A stretch of DNA of 64,000 nucleotides from Montifringilla adamsi (lineage: Eukaryota > Chordata > Aves > Passeriformes > Passeridae): assembly GCA_017590115.1 (NCBI GenBank), contig JAGGNK010006637.1:315138-379137 (forward strand). Direction: 5' to 3'. Position 1 is the first letter of the stretch. Each line of letters starts with the position of its first letter. The position numbers and the translations under genes are program-made. Below, in pieces: positions 49,853 to 62,560 of this stretch. The notes beneath the pieces are model-generated. The model was not told the origin of the DNA. It ran no database searches and worked only from the letters and a program-made list of their open reading frames with translations.

Positions 49853-52800
49853 ATCACAGTGCACACTTGAGACTTTACAGCAGGGCTGTAACGTGCCTAA
49901 ACAAAACATTATGCTGTTGTTAAAAGCAAAATAAAATAATAGTAATAAAGTAGTTTAAAGGGGGACAAAATTCTTCCAGCCAGGTTTCTGGTGTGAGCTG
50001 CCAGGTGCTGCACATGCCTGGTGGCATGCATTTGGCAAGCATGTCCTTGAGACCTGATACAGTGTGCAGGGAGACAGCAAGGATTCCCCTGTCGTTCATC
50101 CAGCCCACCAGGCAGTGCTGTTCTGCCGGCTGGATCCCAGACATTGAGCTAAATCCACAATCTGCACTATGGAGGGAATGGAAGAGAGAAATGGAAGAGA
50201 GGGCTACTGCCCTCTGCAGGGGTCCCTAGCTGTGAAGCAGGAAGGCAGCTGGGGCAGAGGTAGGCCCCAGGAATCACTTCTGGCATGAAACAGTGTGGAG
50301 AAAGAGGAGGGGGAGGATGCTTTGGACTCTTTTTGACCTCTGAGCCCTTGCCCAGATGAAACTGATCTCTGTGACACCAAGTTCTAGTCCTTTGTTAACA
50401 TAATCTTATGCTCCATCTTCTCATTTCTCCTTTTATGTATTATGGTCACACACTAATATGCATCCCAAACACTAGTTTGTTGTTTCTCGTATTCTCACTC
50501 ATTCTCCATTTGAATGAGGGGACTACTGCCTCTTGTGAAAGGAGCTGACTTGCATTATGTTTGCTTCTGAAATGTCTGTTTAGTCTTTATTGAGAGAGGC
50601 AGAAAATCAAATTGCTTCACACAGTTCTATTTTTCAGCTGTTCTTGTTTGCATGAAAATCATAATTAAAACTTAGATTCAGGTGGACTAAAGATATCCAT
50701 AAAGTCGTGTTCAGTTCATTGAATAGTTTTAGGGGCAACAATTGCAAAAGGTGGAACAATTATTTCAGCATATAAAAAGGAAATCTTAATTTCAGAAAAT
50801 ATTAATTAAATTAAAAGAGTTAAATGCTTCTCTTGTTCAAACCCAAAAGTTAGCTGAACACCAATAACGCTTACACATTTATTTGTCCTACAGACTACAG
50901 GTAGCTTTTTCCAGCTGATGCATGTGGTGACTGCTTCAGCAAGGAAATAGTCTTATGTGAGAGCCTCTGTATCTTCTGACTGTATGAAGAGATTTGGGTG
51001 AAGTTCAGGTGGCAGAAACTACTCCTGATGTTGGCAAGTCTCCTGTCTGTGCAGCTGTTAAAATTGCATTGCAGAAAACAAAACTGAATGTTGAAATTGT
51101 AGGAATAGCAGATAAATCTGAAAGTTGGATGTACTGCTCCCCTCATCTTCCTCATTGGATATTTATGTGTCCTCATGGTGTTCAAACGGCTCAGTCATCT
51201 GTGGTTATTTTCCCACAGCAGTGGTATACTGCTGTTTACCAGAGAAAACCCAAGGTAGGACTGCACACAGGAAGTTTGTGATGTGGCTAACACTGGACCA
51301 CATTTTTTCAGTTCTCTTCTCTACAGCTTGGTGCTATGTCTTCTCTCCTGGAGGCTGCCTACCTGCCTTTTTGTTGTCAGTCATATCAGACAAGGAAGTA
51401 AGGTGGATAATCAAAGTAGGGTCTAACTTGATGTATTTATTAATGCATTCTTCTTTTCCAGTAACTCAAAATGCCTTGATGAGCTTCTTCATCTTTATGC
51501 CAGCATTATGCAGAAATTAGGGGGTTTTTTTAGGAGAAAATAGGGCTACAGGGTGCCCATGTGGTAGCAATCCCATCATTGTACTGTGACACTTGGTGCT
51601 CATCACGTAATGGGTCTAACTCAGAATAATACCTAGTCAGGTACTAAGTGGATTAGGGGTGAAGTCCTCTGGGTATTCAAGATCCTGCTGACAAATCTCT
51701 AGATGTGGTGAAAGACTTCTGTTCACTTTTCCAGTTGGTAAGTTAGAGAGGTGAATCCTTTAAAGTTGTCTGCTGTTGCTTACCTTTCCTGCTATGTTAA
51801 AGCTGTGTTTAAGTCAAAAGAGCCCTGCTCTGGAGAATGTCATCTGGATGGAAAATAACAGCCTTGATTTGTCTGAGCTTTAGACCAAAACAGACAAGAG
51901 TGTAGAACTATTGTCTCTATCCTAAGATTGGGAACATTATATCTTACAGCCCTTCACTGCAAATAGTGAAGAACTCAGCACAGTTATTCTACTGTCAATG
52001 AATCTGTTTGATGTTGATCTGCAAAATCAGGCAGGCTGTAAACAAAAATGTGAGAGTTTTTTAGATACTGGATGCAACCCAGCCAGCACAATCCAGATCA
52101 TCTCTGCTGAACATTTATTGGTGATGTAAATCTTAGCCTTACGAGGGGGATTTAGAGTGCAAAAACCCAAGCTGTTTCCTCAAGCTGTAATAAGTCAGTG
52201 AGTAAGGAAACTCTTCTTCACTGACCCTTGTACGAGACTACTTATGGGTCATCAGTGGTTTGGTTAAGCTCATAGGAACACTTGTTTACAGTGAGACTTC
52301 TAATATTTGTACCAAGAGGATGTTTAAATTTTCTGCAAACTTAATGGGTACAGAAAGGTCTGGGATATGTCTTTCAGCTGAAACAGACACTGAGTACTAC
52401 AAACCTTGACAGTAGTGCAGCTTCATGCTCTATTTGTTCAGGCAAACCTTGCCTAGCTATATCGCAGTTCTGAGAGCAGCTTGCTCGTCTGCTGTCTGTA
52501 GTGTTGCTGTGCACTCCTAGTACTGCAGACTGCTTTTGGTGGCAGGACAAAGACTTTAGCCCAGAGACCAATTTCTGGAGTTGAGGAGAGGGCTACAAAC
52601 AGGTTTGCCTAACAGGTCCACTTGTACCTCTCTGGAGACTGGGATTGAGGTGATAAACAGAGGAGCAAGGTCTGGCTCCGCAAGGCTAGCTCACATTGTG
52701 GCAGTGACCATGTTTTTTAGGAGCACAGACAATGCCCTTGACTTCTGCTATCAGTCACATCAATGTAAACCAGCAGGCATCTCAGGGTTAATAAGTGAAA

Positions 52801-55800
52801 AAAAGTTTATTTAATTAGCTATTAGTTCTAATTACAGTATTGTTGAGTTTCTTACTGGATTTCATATCAGAAGAGTACTTGGAGTAGTATATATAAATAT
52901 ATATTTATTTACCCCAGGGTAAGGTGTAGGAGGTGCATATGCATTAAAAATGGACTGAAAATCCTGCTAGCAAAATGAAATTATGCAGGTGAAACCTACA
53001 CACTGAAGAGTCAAGACCAGAGGTTCTGCTTCAGTAAGTAAGGGTTGTCATATATTATGGGAGCTGGAATGCCAGTGTTAATTGGGACCAAAATGTTGAT
53101 TTTACAGTTCATTAGAAGTCTTGATGAAATGAGCAGCTCACACTGAGCCATCTGAAAAAGTTTTTGTTTCTAGAATACTTTCAGCCCCAACTACAATGTT
53201 GAGAAATGACAGCTGGAGGGAGTTCGGGTTGGGAAAAAATACTCTTTTTTCTCTTTTGGTGCTTGTGCAGAATTTTGAGAGCTGGGGACAGTTGCCGTTT
53301 CAAGAAAATTTCTATTTGGCAAAGACATATGGTCTTCTGACACATCCAGGATCTATAACCTAGGCCTGCAGTAAGCTCTTTCACACATTTACCCATTCCT
53401 TCTTTGGTTAAATGATTTCTGGCAGCACTCTTGACAGCTGCAAATGTAAGGGTTCTGCACATCTCCCCCTGGACCAGAATCATGAGCCATGTGAGTGGGT
53501 CTGGGCAGAGATACACTAGATGATTCTTATTTATCCTGACTAGAAGAACGTAAAAAATGTGCTGGCTTTCAAGGGTCAGAGGCTAAAATATGGATGTGTT
53601 TATTGCATATTTTGGTTGTCCTTTTAATAGACAGTTTGATACATTCTTTCAGTGAACATTCCAGAAGACAAATAGCTCAAAATGGGAACAGGAGAAATCA
53701 CTCCTGTCAGGATTCTCATCCATGTAATTACCTTCAGGTGTCAAATGTACTTAGTGACTATTAATTTTAATTTTTTTTGCTGTTCAGACGTTTATGACTT
53801 ATTGTCAGTGAGATATTTGATTTTATTAATGTGGATGTTCTTAAAGGCAGGACATGAAAGATCAGTTGTTTCAGACTTTGCTTTCCCTTATGAAATGGCC
53901 AGTATCACATTGTAGATAATTGTTTTGCAGACATGCTTTTGATCCACTTTTCAGTCAGCTCTATGGAGGGATGCCTGGATCTTCTTGCATAACTGACGCA
54001 CTGAAAGCTGCTCTTAAGGCTTTCCTTCTGTGTCATAGTTAGATCATTATGAAAAGCTGTTTTGAGCTCCTTTGTTCCTTTGCTTTTAAGCTCTTTGTGT
54101 GTGATATGCTTAACTGTTTTAGAGTTTATTAAATCAGCTAATGTACCAGGGTGCAAAAATAGTGGTTAAATGTGTATCTTAAAATTACTAGCCTGGGAAT
54201 ATAATTGTCAATACATATTACTTTGCATTCAAATGAATACTCTCATTTTTTTACAGCAGCAGCTAATGGAAGGGTAAAATAATTGTAGTCAGAAACCAAA
54301 AGTCGCATAATAGAGGAGAGAGCAGTATGAGAAAATATAGTACAAAATCTGTTTTGAATATATCTGGCTATAAGTTTTTCTGATGACTGGGAATATAAAT
54401 CGTATACTGCAAAAAAGGTAAAGTAATGTAGTTAGAGAAAGGAAAGTCGGTGTTTTATTATGGGTGGACATATTTTGATAGAATCACTCAAAACAACAGT
54501 AAAAAAGAATTCAAATTATTTTTTTGTGTTATATGCAGCCAACTCTTAAAAATGTAATTAAGCCTTACATATCCTTTTGATGGTCCAGGACTGCTGAGGT
54601 GATACAGCTCTTCTTTTTCAGTTATAAAGCGTGTGTGGTTCTCCATAGCCAAGAAAAACTGGAGATCAGCATTTTTTTAGCTTGTATGAATGCAGCCTCA
54701 ACATGAAACAAGGAGAACATTCAAGCTAATTACAACAGGAATTATCGGTTTTGTTCATATAGGAAACTCTTTAATATTTGGAAGAGTGGTTTAATGATGT
54801 GATCTGACATTCATTCTGCAGTGCACCATCATCAGACAGGAAAAAAAAAAGACCTCAGTTGGCATTTTTGCCTAAGGGCTGCTGAGAGCTGATAATTCTT
54901 CTAGTCAGAACCATCACAATCAAGGCAGACAATTAGGTAGGTTAGGTCTGATTTCTCCTGTGGCCCTAAGCATCAGATGGCCTTCAGCACTCTTGAATCC
55001 TATCTACAAGTATTTGAGTAATACCTGTTTTACTCCACCTGTTGTCATTAAGACCCTCTTCTCTTCTATTGAAGTGCTAGGTTGTGTTCATGCTTATTTA
55101 TATTATTTGATTCAGGAAGGCAAGAATTCTTTTTCAAAAGAGAAGGCTTACCAGCCTAGGCAATAAATAACATTTTAGTTCCTAATGTATACCATGGAAT
55201 TGTAGACACAAATTTACCCATTTGTAGTGCATTAACGAGAGAGGATATTCCGTACCCCATGTGTTAGCAGCACACTCATTTGAGCAGACTGTGTTTCTTC
55301 ACAGCACAAGCATACACAGCTGCTACTAACCAGCGGAACCAGTAGTGTTTTTAGTCCTTTGCTTTCTGAATATTTAATCAAGGACATCATCTCAGCATAT
55401 AAAAGCGAGAAAATTACATGGCTGAAGTGAATTAAGCTTTTATGTTTAAACACACAGGAATTATGTGCTGCCACCTATATTCAGATTAGTGGTAAAGATC
55501 AATGATAGTGTATTGATAAAGTCTCAGGTCATTTGTTATCTTGCTTAGTGTGGAGATAGTGCTGGTAATGTCATGACCTTCTAATGGACCAAAGAACCAT
55601 ATTTAAAATGTTAATCCCAGCAAGAAATTTTTTTTGTGCTATAAAAGGTGCTCACTCATTAAAGTAAAAGCTTTTTAACCCTTTTTCCTCTGTGGATTAA
55701 GAGTCGGGTATTGAGGACTAATATATCTGTAGTTCAGTTTCCCAGAGATAGAGTAATTAATGGAAAGGCATAAGAGGAATTACTGTAATAATAGTGGTAG

Positions 55801-57071
55801 TAAATAATTCTCAGTGTGAAGTTCTTCATTATCATGTTTCATATCAAAAAATGCTGTGTTCACACATTCTTCTTTGGCTGGGGTAGTTTTCCTCTGACAT
55901 CAGCACAATAATGAAAAATCTTACATTTAGTCCATGCAGATACACTGCTTAGTTAAGTGCCTTCTGTACAGTTAGGCTTCATTTCAGGAAAGTATTTAAC
56001 AATTTACCTATGTCCTTTGGCTTTGTGTGTGCTTAATTCTAAAGCATCAGCTTAATTGCTCTCTTGAACAGAGCAGCTTATTAGAATAGAGGGCCTTAAT
56101 AGTCATGTCTGTAACCTTTTAGGAACTTTGGAGTTACTGTGTCAGGATGTTTTTTTTTACATCAGTCTTTGCCATGATTTAAATGAAGAATAAATTTTAA
56201 TGTGTTGTTACTCAGACCATTCTGTAACCTAACAAAAGATCTCTTAGCATATATTCAAGGGCATTCAAATGCCAGAGTGAAAAAATGCCAAGATGTGAAT
56301 AAGGGGGAAAATGCAGTAAAAAGCTCAGAATGCTTGATAATTAGTAGAACTAGTTTATAAACAAAGGCAAAATTACTCAAATGAAATGGCAAAAAAAGCA
56401 GTTAAAGGACTTGTTTCAACCACTCATCAGAACTAGTATAGAGGTTTACCAAAAGGCAGTAATTTTTTTGTTGGCTTATTTATTTTTATAGTTCAAGGAA
56501 CAGGTAACCTTATTTAAAAGGATTTCGAAAGTTCTGATTTTAATACATTCTTTTACATGAGCTGTTTATTTTGATTAAAGTAGTGATCTGGATGGTTTGG
56601 GATAACGGAAGACAAGATTTGCATTTTCTCTAATGAGTAAATTTCTCTTCAGAAAGAAATCTTTATCTTTGAGGGGCTCAGGTGGAAAAGTCTTGCCTCT
56701 GACTGTTGCAGGTAGCAAAAGTGAAAATGTTCAAATGTTAATCAATTGAGCAATAATTACCAATTGCTCTTCAACAGTGCACCATCACAGTTTACTTTCT
56801 TTACTCTGAGAAGTGTAGTACGATTTGAATGTCTGGTAGAAGTTGTCCCAGGCCCAGAAATGCACAGGAGCAGATACTTTTCTGTTTGGCAGCCAAGCTG
56901 TACCACTCAAGTATTCACTGACTGTAGTTTACTGATCTTCAAGATATTCTGACCAACTGATGAAAAAAATTCCATCATTCTTGTTAAGCTCATAGAGGCC
57001 AAACCTCTGATTATGCAAAAGATGACTATTGTGAGACTATGCTAAGGACATATGACTTATTTGATGTAGTC
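49853..57071. other. Non-coding DNA, nothing gene-like
   Basis: About 7.2 kb without a supported exon. A GC-richer patch lies at 49975-50300, including a 13-base tandem echo (aatggaagagag at 50177 and 50190). The frames 50994-51281 and 51125-51520 overlap each other in different frames, and neither shows a domain or splice sites. The segments 54690-54760 and 56040-56110 have enhancer-like homeodomain motifs but no other support. Confidence 0.45.
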
Positions 57072-57160
57072 TTGATATCTTCTGTTGGCCAGTGTTGGGA
57101 GAGCTTTGTTGGTCTAGATGTGAGGTTCTCTGGCCCAGCATGACTGCTCTCTAACTTTTC
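57072..57160 (+). mobile_element. Old CR1 LINE, 3'-end fragment
   Basis: The sequence resembles the conserved 3' end of old amniote CR1 elements in order and wording: a tggccagtgttgggag block, then ggtctagatg, then ctggcccagcatgactgctct. In turtle and crocodile CR1 copies the matching blocks read approximately ctggccactgtcggaag, gggctagatgg and ctgacccagtatggccgttct. CR1 copies are usually truncated at the 5' end and carry no coding part, as here. The divergence indicates an ancient insertion. This was identified from memory of the family, not by a search. Confidence 0.6.
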
Positions 57161-57211
57161 ACATTGATGTGCTCTGACTGGTATTTTGCCCACACAAGTG
57201 GTCTAAGTTCC

Positions 57212-57235
57212 ATCTGGTGCTATGTAGCACCAGAT
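57212..57235. repeat. 24-base palindrome, 11-base arms with 2-base centre
   Basis: atctggtgcta is followed by tg and then its exact reverse complement tagcaccagat. The arms match perfectly. It lies about 50 bases past the CR1 3' end. It could be a hairpin or a dimeric protein-binding site, or a residue of an inverted-repeat transposon. No role can be assigned. Confidence 0.85.
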
Positions 57236-59631
57236 TATGGGTTTGTGCCCCAGCTATCAGATTGAGCTATGAACAGTTAGTTCTTGAGTTTTAGGGTATG
57301 TATTTCTCTAATGATGAACTAATATTTTAGAGTAAGAATGAAAGGAAGAAATAGTTTGTATGCACAGTAATTAATTTTTAGCATATAAGGAAGAAGTAAA
57401 GGCTTCCCAGTAAAAAGGAATGGGTTTTGCCATACCTGTGCACTCTCTTCTTCACACCTGCCTCCTGGTGCTTTTATAATAAATAGGATGAAGAAGAGGG
57501 GTGCAGGAAAAGAAAACTTTGGTTTGATTTTTCTGTGATACTCTCTGCTTTTTATCCTAATCCTGTCTATGATTTGAAAAATAGTTGCAATGTTTCAGGC
57601 AGACAAGATCATAATTCAGTTGTTAATGAGGCAATTTCACTACAGGTTGAAGATTAGAATTCATTTGATTAATTTTGAAACAGTTTTAAGAAAAATGCAA
57701 CACGGAAATTAAGAAAATAGCTTCTGTTTTACCTCTCTGAAAAGTCTGATTGATCTGAGACTGGTGCTTTTTTTTTTCCTCCTATGTCAGTAACTTACAC
57801 ATATATAAAAAAGTAAATGAGCAGGTTTCGCACATTTTATCAATTCAATCTTTATTTATACATATTGAAATAGTGTTTCTGTCATTCTTGAAGGAATAAG
57901 AATCCCAAAACTCCATAATAGAAACCGTGGGAGCTTCATAATTTGAAAAGCGATGGGAGGAATAATATAGTCTGCATTGAATTCCATGGTTTGTCAGTCT
58001 TATTCAGTTAAAAAAAATGTTGCACATCAGATCATAATCTTTGCAATTTCTTGGGTGTTTTTAAAGATCAGGTGGAAATGTATGGTGAAAAGCTTTTCAG
58101 ATCATATTTGTAAACAGAGAAACTGATTTAGATCAGGACCTATCTTGTCCATATGATGTACAAAAATAAATATCTCTAGGTGAAAAATTGTTTTAAGTCC
58201 TATTATTCAGAGACAGTATGTATCAAGAGTAAGCCTGATGGAAAATTCTATAGTCCATATACTGTCGTTAGAAGAAATTATAAGAAGGAAAAGAAAAAAG
58301 TTCTACCATTAATAACAGTTGTGCCACTTGGTGATCCTGCAGTCTGTAATTTGAAACTCCAGTTGTGCTCAGCAAACTAGAGAGAGAGACTAATATGGAA
58401 GGGTAAAAGGAACAAGGTTAAACTACTATATTTCTCTATAGAACTTCCTCTAAAATGCTGCTTCCATGTCAGGAAAGAATATACTTTCCCAATGGATCTC
58501 TTAAGTAGACAGAAGACAATTATACAGCAAATAAAAGTTCATTGATTGAAGCCCACTTGCTGGACAGCACATTGTTTGCTAATAATTTTATGTACTCATT
58601 AGCTAGTCTAACTTGGGTTTTATGTCAATAAGTTCAAATTACTTTTGATAATATATTTGATTGTATAGTTTATTCATGTTAATAGCAAGCTGTCGTTTCA
58701 TACTAAAATATATGTTCCTGGGTCTGATTGTGGAGGTCTGTGATGTTTCAGGGTTTTTTTTCCTCCTCTGTATTTTGCTCATGCTATTTTATATTATGTC
58801 TGGATTCATTCACTTTAGCTGAAGGATGGGGATTATGACCAGACCACCTTTTTATTTATGTTGAAATATACACAGTTTATTAAACATAAAAATACTGTGA
58901 AACATCTCAAGGGTTAGTTTCATTTTACACTTGCATATTGGGAAATTAAATAGTAGATTTTGCAAATTGCAAGTATTAGGGCATCTGAGTCACCAAATTC
59001 TAATTTGATCACAAAATATTTTAAAATTAGTTTTGTTTACAGATTGCAAGATTAATAATAAACAGCTATAACTTAATATCAGAAAAAAAGCATTTCTGTA
59101 CTACAGCGTGTGGGGTATGTGCAATAGGCAAGAAGTTTTATCTAAATGTATGTTTCTTCTCAATTTCTGCTCATATATTTTGACTGGCAGAAATTGCTGC
59201 ATTTTTTTTTCCCCTGGCAGTATGAAAGAGATGGAGATTTCAGTTTATAAAAGTTAACCATGACTCTGCTTTTTATATATTAGTGAGAAAGAAAATTTGT
59301 GAAGCTGACTTGCAGTACATATACTTCCTTGTGGAAGCTGACTGCCGTTTATCTCAATTATTCAGTGTGCAGGTCAACATGCTTGTTGGACAAATGTTCT
59401 TTTCTTTCATTTTGTGAGTGTGAGAAGCAAGACCTTTCTGCAGATAGGGCACTGTTCTCCATATCCATTAACAGATGTCAGCACATGCCTCAGGCAGGGT
59501 TAGCAAATACCACTCACAGAATCACATTCCATCAAGGCTGATAGACTCTGTCTTCTGGATTAGACACATGGTCAACACATGTTGCTAGAGTCCAGTTCAG
59601 ACACTTTGGTAGTATTCCTATATGTGGGGGT
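57236..59631. other. Non-coding DNA left of the minus-strand terminal exon
   Basis: AT-rich, with no supported gene on the plus strand. The frame 58180-58380 reads somewhat protein-like, with a lysine-rich stretch, but it has a poor acceptor and no donor. If the minus-strand exon at 60211 is real, the DNA just right of 59610 would be its 3' untranslated region. Confidence 0.45.
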
Positions 59632-59637
59632 TTTATT
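59632..59637 (-). promoter_or_regulatory. Candidate polyadenylation signal for the minus-strand gene
   Basis: AATAAA on the minus strand (tttatt on plus), about 575 bases downstream of the stop codon at 60211. It would end a 3' untranslated region of ordinary length. T/G-rich sequence expected after the cleavage site is not clear, and other signals further left are possible. Confidence 0.25.
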
Positions 59638-59640
59638 TTC

Positions 59641-59661
59641 TTTTTTTTTTTTTTTTTTTTT
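59641..59661. repeat. Poly(T) run of 21
   Basis: An uninterrupted T run of 21 bases following ttttattttc. It lies beside the candidate polyadenylation signal. On the minus strand it is an A run upstream of that signal. Confidence 0.9.
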
Positions 59662-60210
59662 AAGAATTTAAACTCTTAAAATGTTGTTTTCTCCCAAATG
59701 TGACCAATAGTAGAGTATGTGTCAGCACAGCAGAGCTTAGATAAAACTTGTTGGCTTTTTTAAGAAAGGTATGTAAACAAATTAATCAGCAAACCATGAT
59801 TTTTCTGGTATAGGCAAGGGGTGGTTGAGATAGGTTTTGTATTTTAAAGCAAAATCATGGAATAAAAGATGAAGCTGACATCTTGTATGTTGTTAGTGCT
59901 TAAAGCAGACAAATGTAGTCATGTGTGCAGGATATTGATGACCACATTTAAAAATATGTGAGCAGTAATTACCAGATCTTCTCATTCTACCTCAGATTAA
60001 GTAGGATAAATGTTGCTGGTGAACTCCAGAGTAGTACTAATGTGAACACAAGTAATGAGCTTGTGTCCATAAATCAATTTAACAAAGAGACTGGCTTTAA
60101 GCCAGGTATTTTGGATTGGATAAAGTGTGGTTAGAGGCTCCAAACAAAAATCTTGGGCTGCTTTTAACATCTTGTTGGGTGTGGTACCTTGCAGCCAATG
60201 TTACTAGGCT

Positions 60211-60320
60211 TCAGCACTGAAGTTTGTCCTGTACATCTAAATGATGCCTTTGACAGAACAGTAGCTCTTTTATCTTCGCCTCCCTTCTCTCTTCATCCAT
60301 CTTTGCAAGTTCAATGCTCA
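60211..60320 (-). CDS. Probable terminal coding exon of an unidentified minus-strand gene
   Basis: Read on the minus strand, a pyrimidine-rich acceptor (tctatttattttccattgcag) is followed by 110 coding bases: two bases completing a split codon, 35 codons and a TGA at 60213-60211. The peptide runs from SIELAKMDEERREAKIKELL to DKLQC. It is highly charged with hydrophobic residues spaced every three to four positions, as in an amphipathic helix or coiled coil at a protein's C-terminus. A candidate AATAAA lies about 575 bases downstream. I do not recognise the gene. Upstream exons would lie at higher coordinates, but I find none convincing up to 64000, so the preceding intron is either longer than 3.6 kb or the exon is spurious. 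The open frame continues upstream of the acceptor for 62 codons, which means splicing is not proved by frame closure. The protein-like composition is confined to the part after the acceptor. Confidence 0.45.
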
Positions 60321-62384
60321 CTGCAATGGAAAATAAATAGACAGGTAGAGACCGTACACAGTGTTTAAAGCTGTCAGAGCTGGGACAGCTGGGAAATGAG
60401 AGTTTGACCTCCTTGAGAACAGCACTGTGACATTGCACCCCATTATCATGAACAACATGACTGTTGTTGCCCCCCAGATGCAGTGAGTTCTTCACAAGTT
60501 GCAGCAAAAGAGAAATTCATAGAGACCAGATCAAAGTCATGTGTTCCAGCTTTGATGGAATTTTACAAAAGCAGAGTCTGAGGAAACAGTTTTAATAAAT
60601 TGCATGAAGAATGTCCAGCTCTTCGATTAGGAGATGCAGAATGATGTGAAGTGGGTGAGGCTGCTGCAGTACTTGAGAATCTCTGGAGTACTCAGACTTA
60701 TAGATTTGAAATAAATGTTGATTTGTTAACATACCTACTCATGGAAAAGCAATTAGTTTCTATTTTTTAATGTTTGCGCTATCATGAACATATATCTTTC
60801 TGGAGTGCTAGCTATAAAAAGTCAATACAGGACCCAACTCTACAAACATAGTTATGAGCATAAGGGGAAATTATTAACCATAAGTGGGGTAAACATGTTT
60901 CTGTAGAATCTATTTCTTAAAGAGCTTGTAAATAATGAAAATAAATAAAATACGTGTCTCTACTTTAAATTAATTGTCACTGTTAACCATTATGATGCAA
61001 TTGGAATTTTTGTTAATAGAATCAGAAAAAAAAAGGTATTTCAGGTTTCTCAGGTTAATGGAATTAACACAAGATATGTAATTCAAAGAACTTTTACATT
61101 TTAAATAGGACATTTCCTTTTCTCATTAAGACCTACTCCATTCCTCCTGTGTTTTGCAGTCTTCTTTTGTCATGATTCTAATAGAAGACTCCTGGATGTA
61201 AGCTTTCTTTGTTTTGTAAATATGTTTCAGCCAAGGCACTTCAGGAAGTTTTTTAAATCAGGCCTTATTAACTAGAAAAAAAAATAGAATTTTTTTTTTC
61301 ATCTAGAAGCATAATGACTTTTATCATACTGGTTTTGAGAAGGTTTCTTGGTTCTAAAAATTAAGAGAATTAAAAGTTTGTAAGTGGTCACCTGCAGCAT
61401 ATCCGTAAACTTTAATACTATGTGAAAAATGAAATTCAAGAAGGTGAAGCTTGATCATTTATTTTACCAGTGTTGTAAACATGGCTTATCCAGGAAGTTT
61501 CCAGATCTGATGTAGAAGTAGGAGCTTCTGACGTTTCAAAAGGTCTAGTTTTTAAATCAGCACAGAATAAAAATATTTTTCACAAATTTGGTAATTTTTG
61601 TTGTATTTCTTTAGTTCTGAACATCCTATGACTCTTCTGAGTTACCACTTAACAAGTTGCTTTCTTTAAAGACCTGAATGCTAGGTCAAACTTATTTGTT
61701 TCATGTTTTTTCCCATGTTCGAGTCCCTATAGTAAATTGCTTGTTTTTCTCTATTAAATAGGCAGCATGAAGTACCAGGTACAATGGTAGCTGATGAGAA
61801 CCCTGTTCTTTAACAAAAAAGCCCCTAGCCTTACATCAGGAAGGCACAATGTCTCTCTTGTACTGTTGACTGGCAAGGAGGGGTAAAGGCAGGAGATTCT
61901 GCAGGGAGACAAGCCACATAGACCTGATCTTTTTCTCATTAAGTCCATCCTAATGCAGCTCCTTTCTTTCTGATTTTTGCTTTTGGACCCACCCAAGAAA
62001 TGTGAAAAATATCCCAGATGGGAGGAACATAGCAAGATTAAAAGGGGAAAGTTGATCTCCCACAGACACCTGTGATGTGAAATGCAGGGAGATCACCTGC
62101 CTCTTTTAAGAAATGTGATAGATGCTTGCAGCCAGTTGTGAAACAGTGATCTGAAGTCTGATGAACTCTTTCAAGTGCAGGAGCCTGATTCTCCTCAGCT
62201 GTGTAATTATGATGGAAGGGAGCCAGACAAAGGCAGAGACCAGGGTGCAACCTTTTGGGATGCTTGTTCCGGCAGAGTGGGTGGGAGAGTAGAAGGAAGG
62301 GTATAAATAATAAGTTTCTCTGCCTGATTGATAATGAACTAGAAAGTTTGCCTTATTATAGTAATAAATTTCCCATGGAAGCCT
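60321..62384. other. Probable intron upstream of the minus-strand exon
   Basis: No further exon is recognisable. The minus frames 61754-62035 and 62038-62250 have no domain and no acceptor/donor pair that I can support. A tRNA B-box-like gttcgagtcc at 61717 lacks any cloverleaf context. Confidence 0.4.
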
Positions 62385-62560
62385 GATGATTGCAGAGAAG
62401 CTTTAGCCAAGTGCATGTGACCACATCTTATTTTGATCAGCTGTAGCACAGCAAAGCTGTGTAATTATCATAATCTAACAATTAGCCTGGCATCCTTTCC
62501 CAGTATTTAATTACTCCAATAAATGCTAATTGAATAGAGGACTTAATGACAAGAGAATAA
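62385..62560. promoter_or_regulatory. Candidate conserved element rich in homeodomain motifs
   Basis: Within 180 bases there are many ATTA/TAAT cores in varied context: tgtgtaattatcataatc, aacaattagcctgg, atttaattactcc, aaatgctaattgaat and gacttaatgaca. A TGATCA site and short mirrored blocks (agctgtagcacagcaaagctgt) also occur. Low repetitiveness with clustered homeodomain sites is typical of deeply conserved vertebrate enhancers. AT-rich DNA yields such cores by chance too, so this is a hypothesis. Confidence 0.3.

Noticed and set aside
50994..51520. Two overlapping plus-strand frames of 95 and 131 codons
   Set aside because: They overlap in different frames with no splice sites or domains. 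At most one could be real, and neither shows support.
58180..58380. Lysine-rich 66-codon plus-strand frame resembling an exon
   Set aside because: The upstream acceptor is weak, no donor is found, and the peptide is not recognisable.
59509..59530. cacagaatcaca-like wording reminiscent of a CR1 tail in reverse orientation
   Set aside because: Only about ten bases agree and the adjoining CR1 wording is absent, so chance is more likely.
61717..61726. gttcgagtcc resembling a tRNA B box
   Set aside because: No A box at the right distance and no acceptor, D or anticodon stems can be folded around it.
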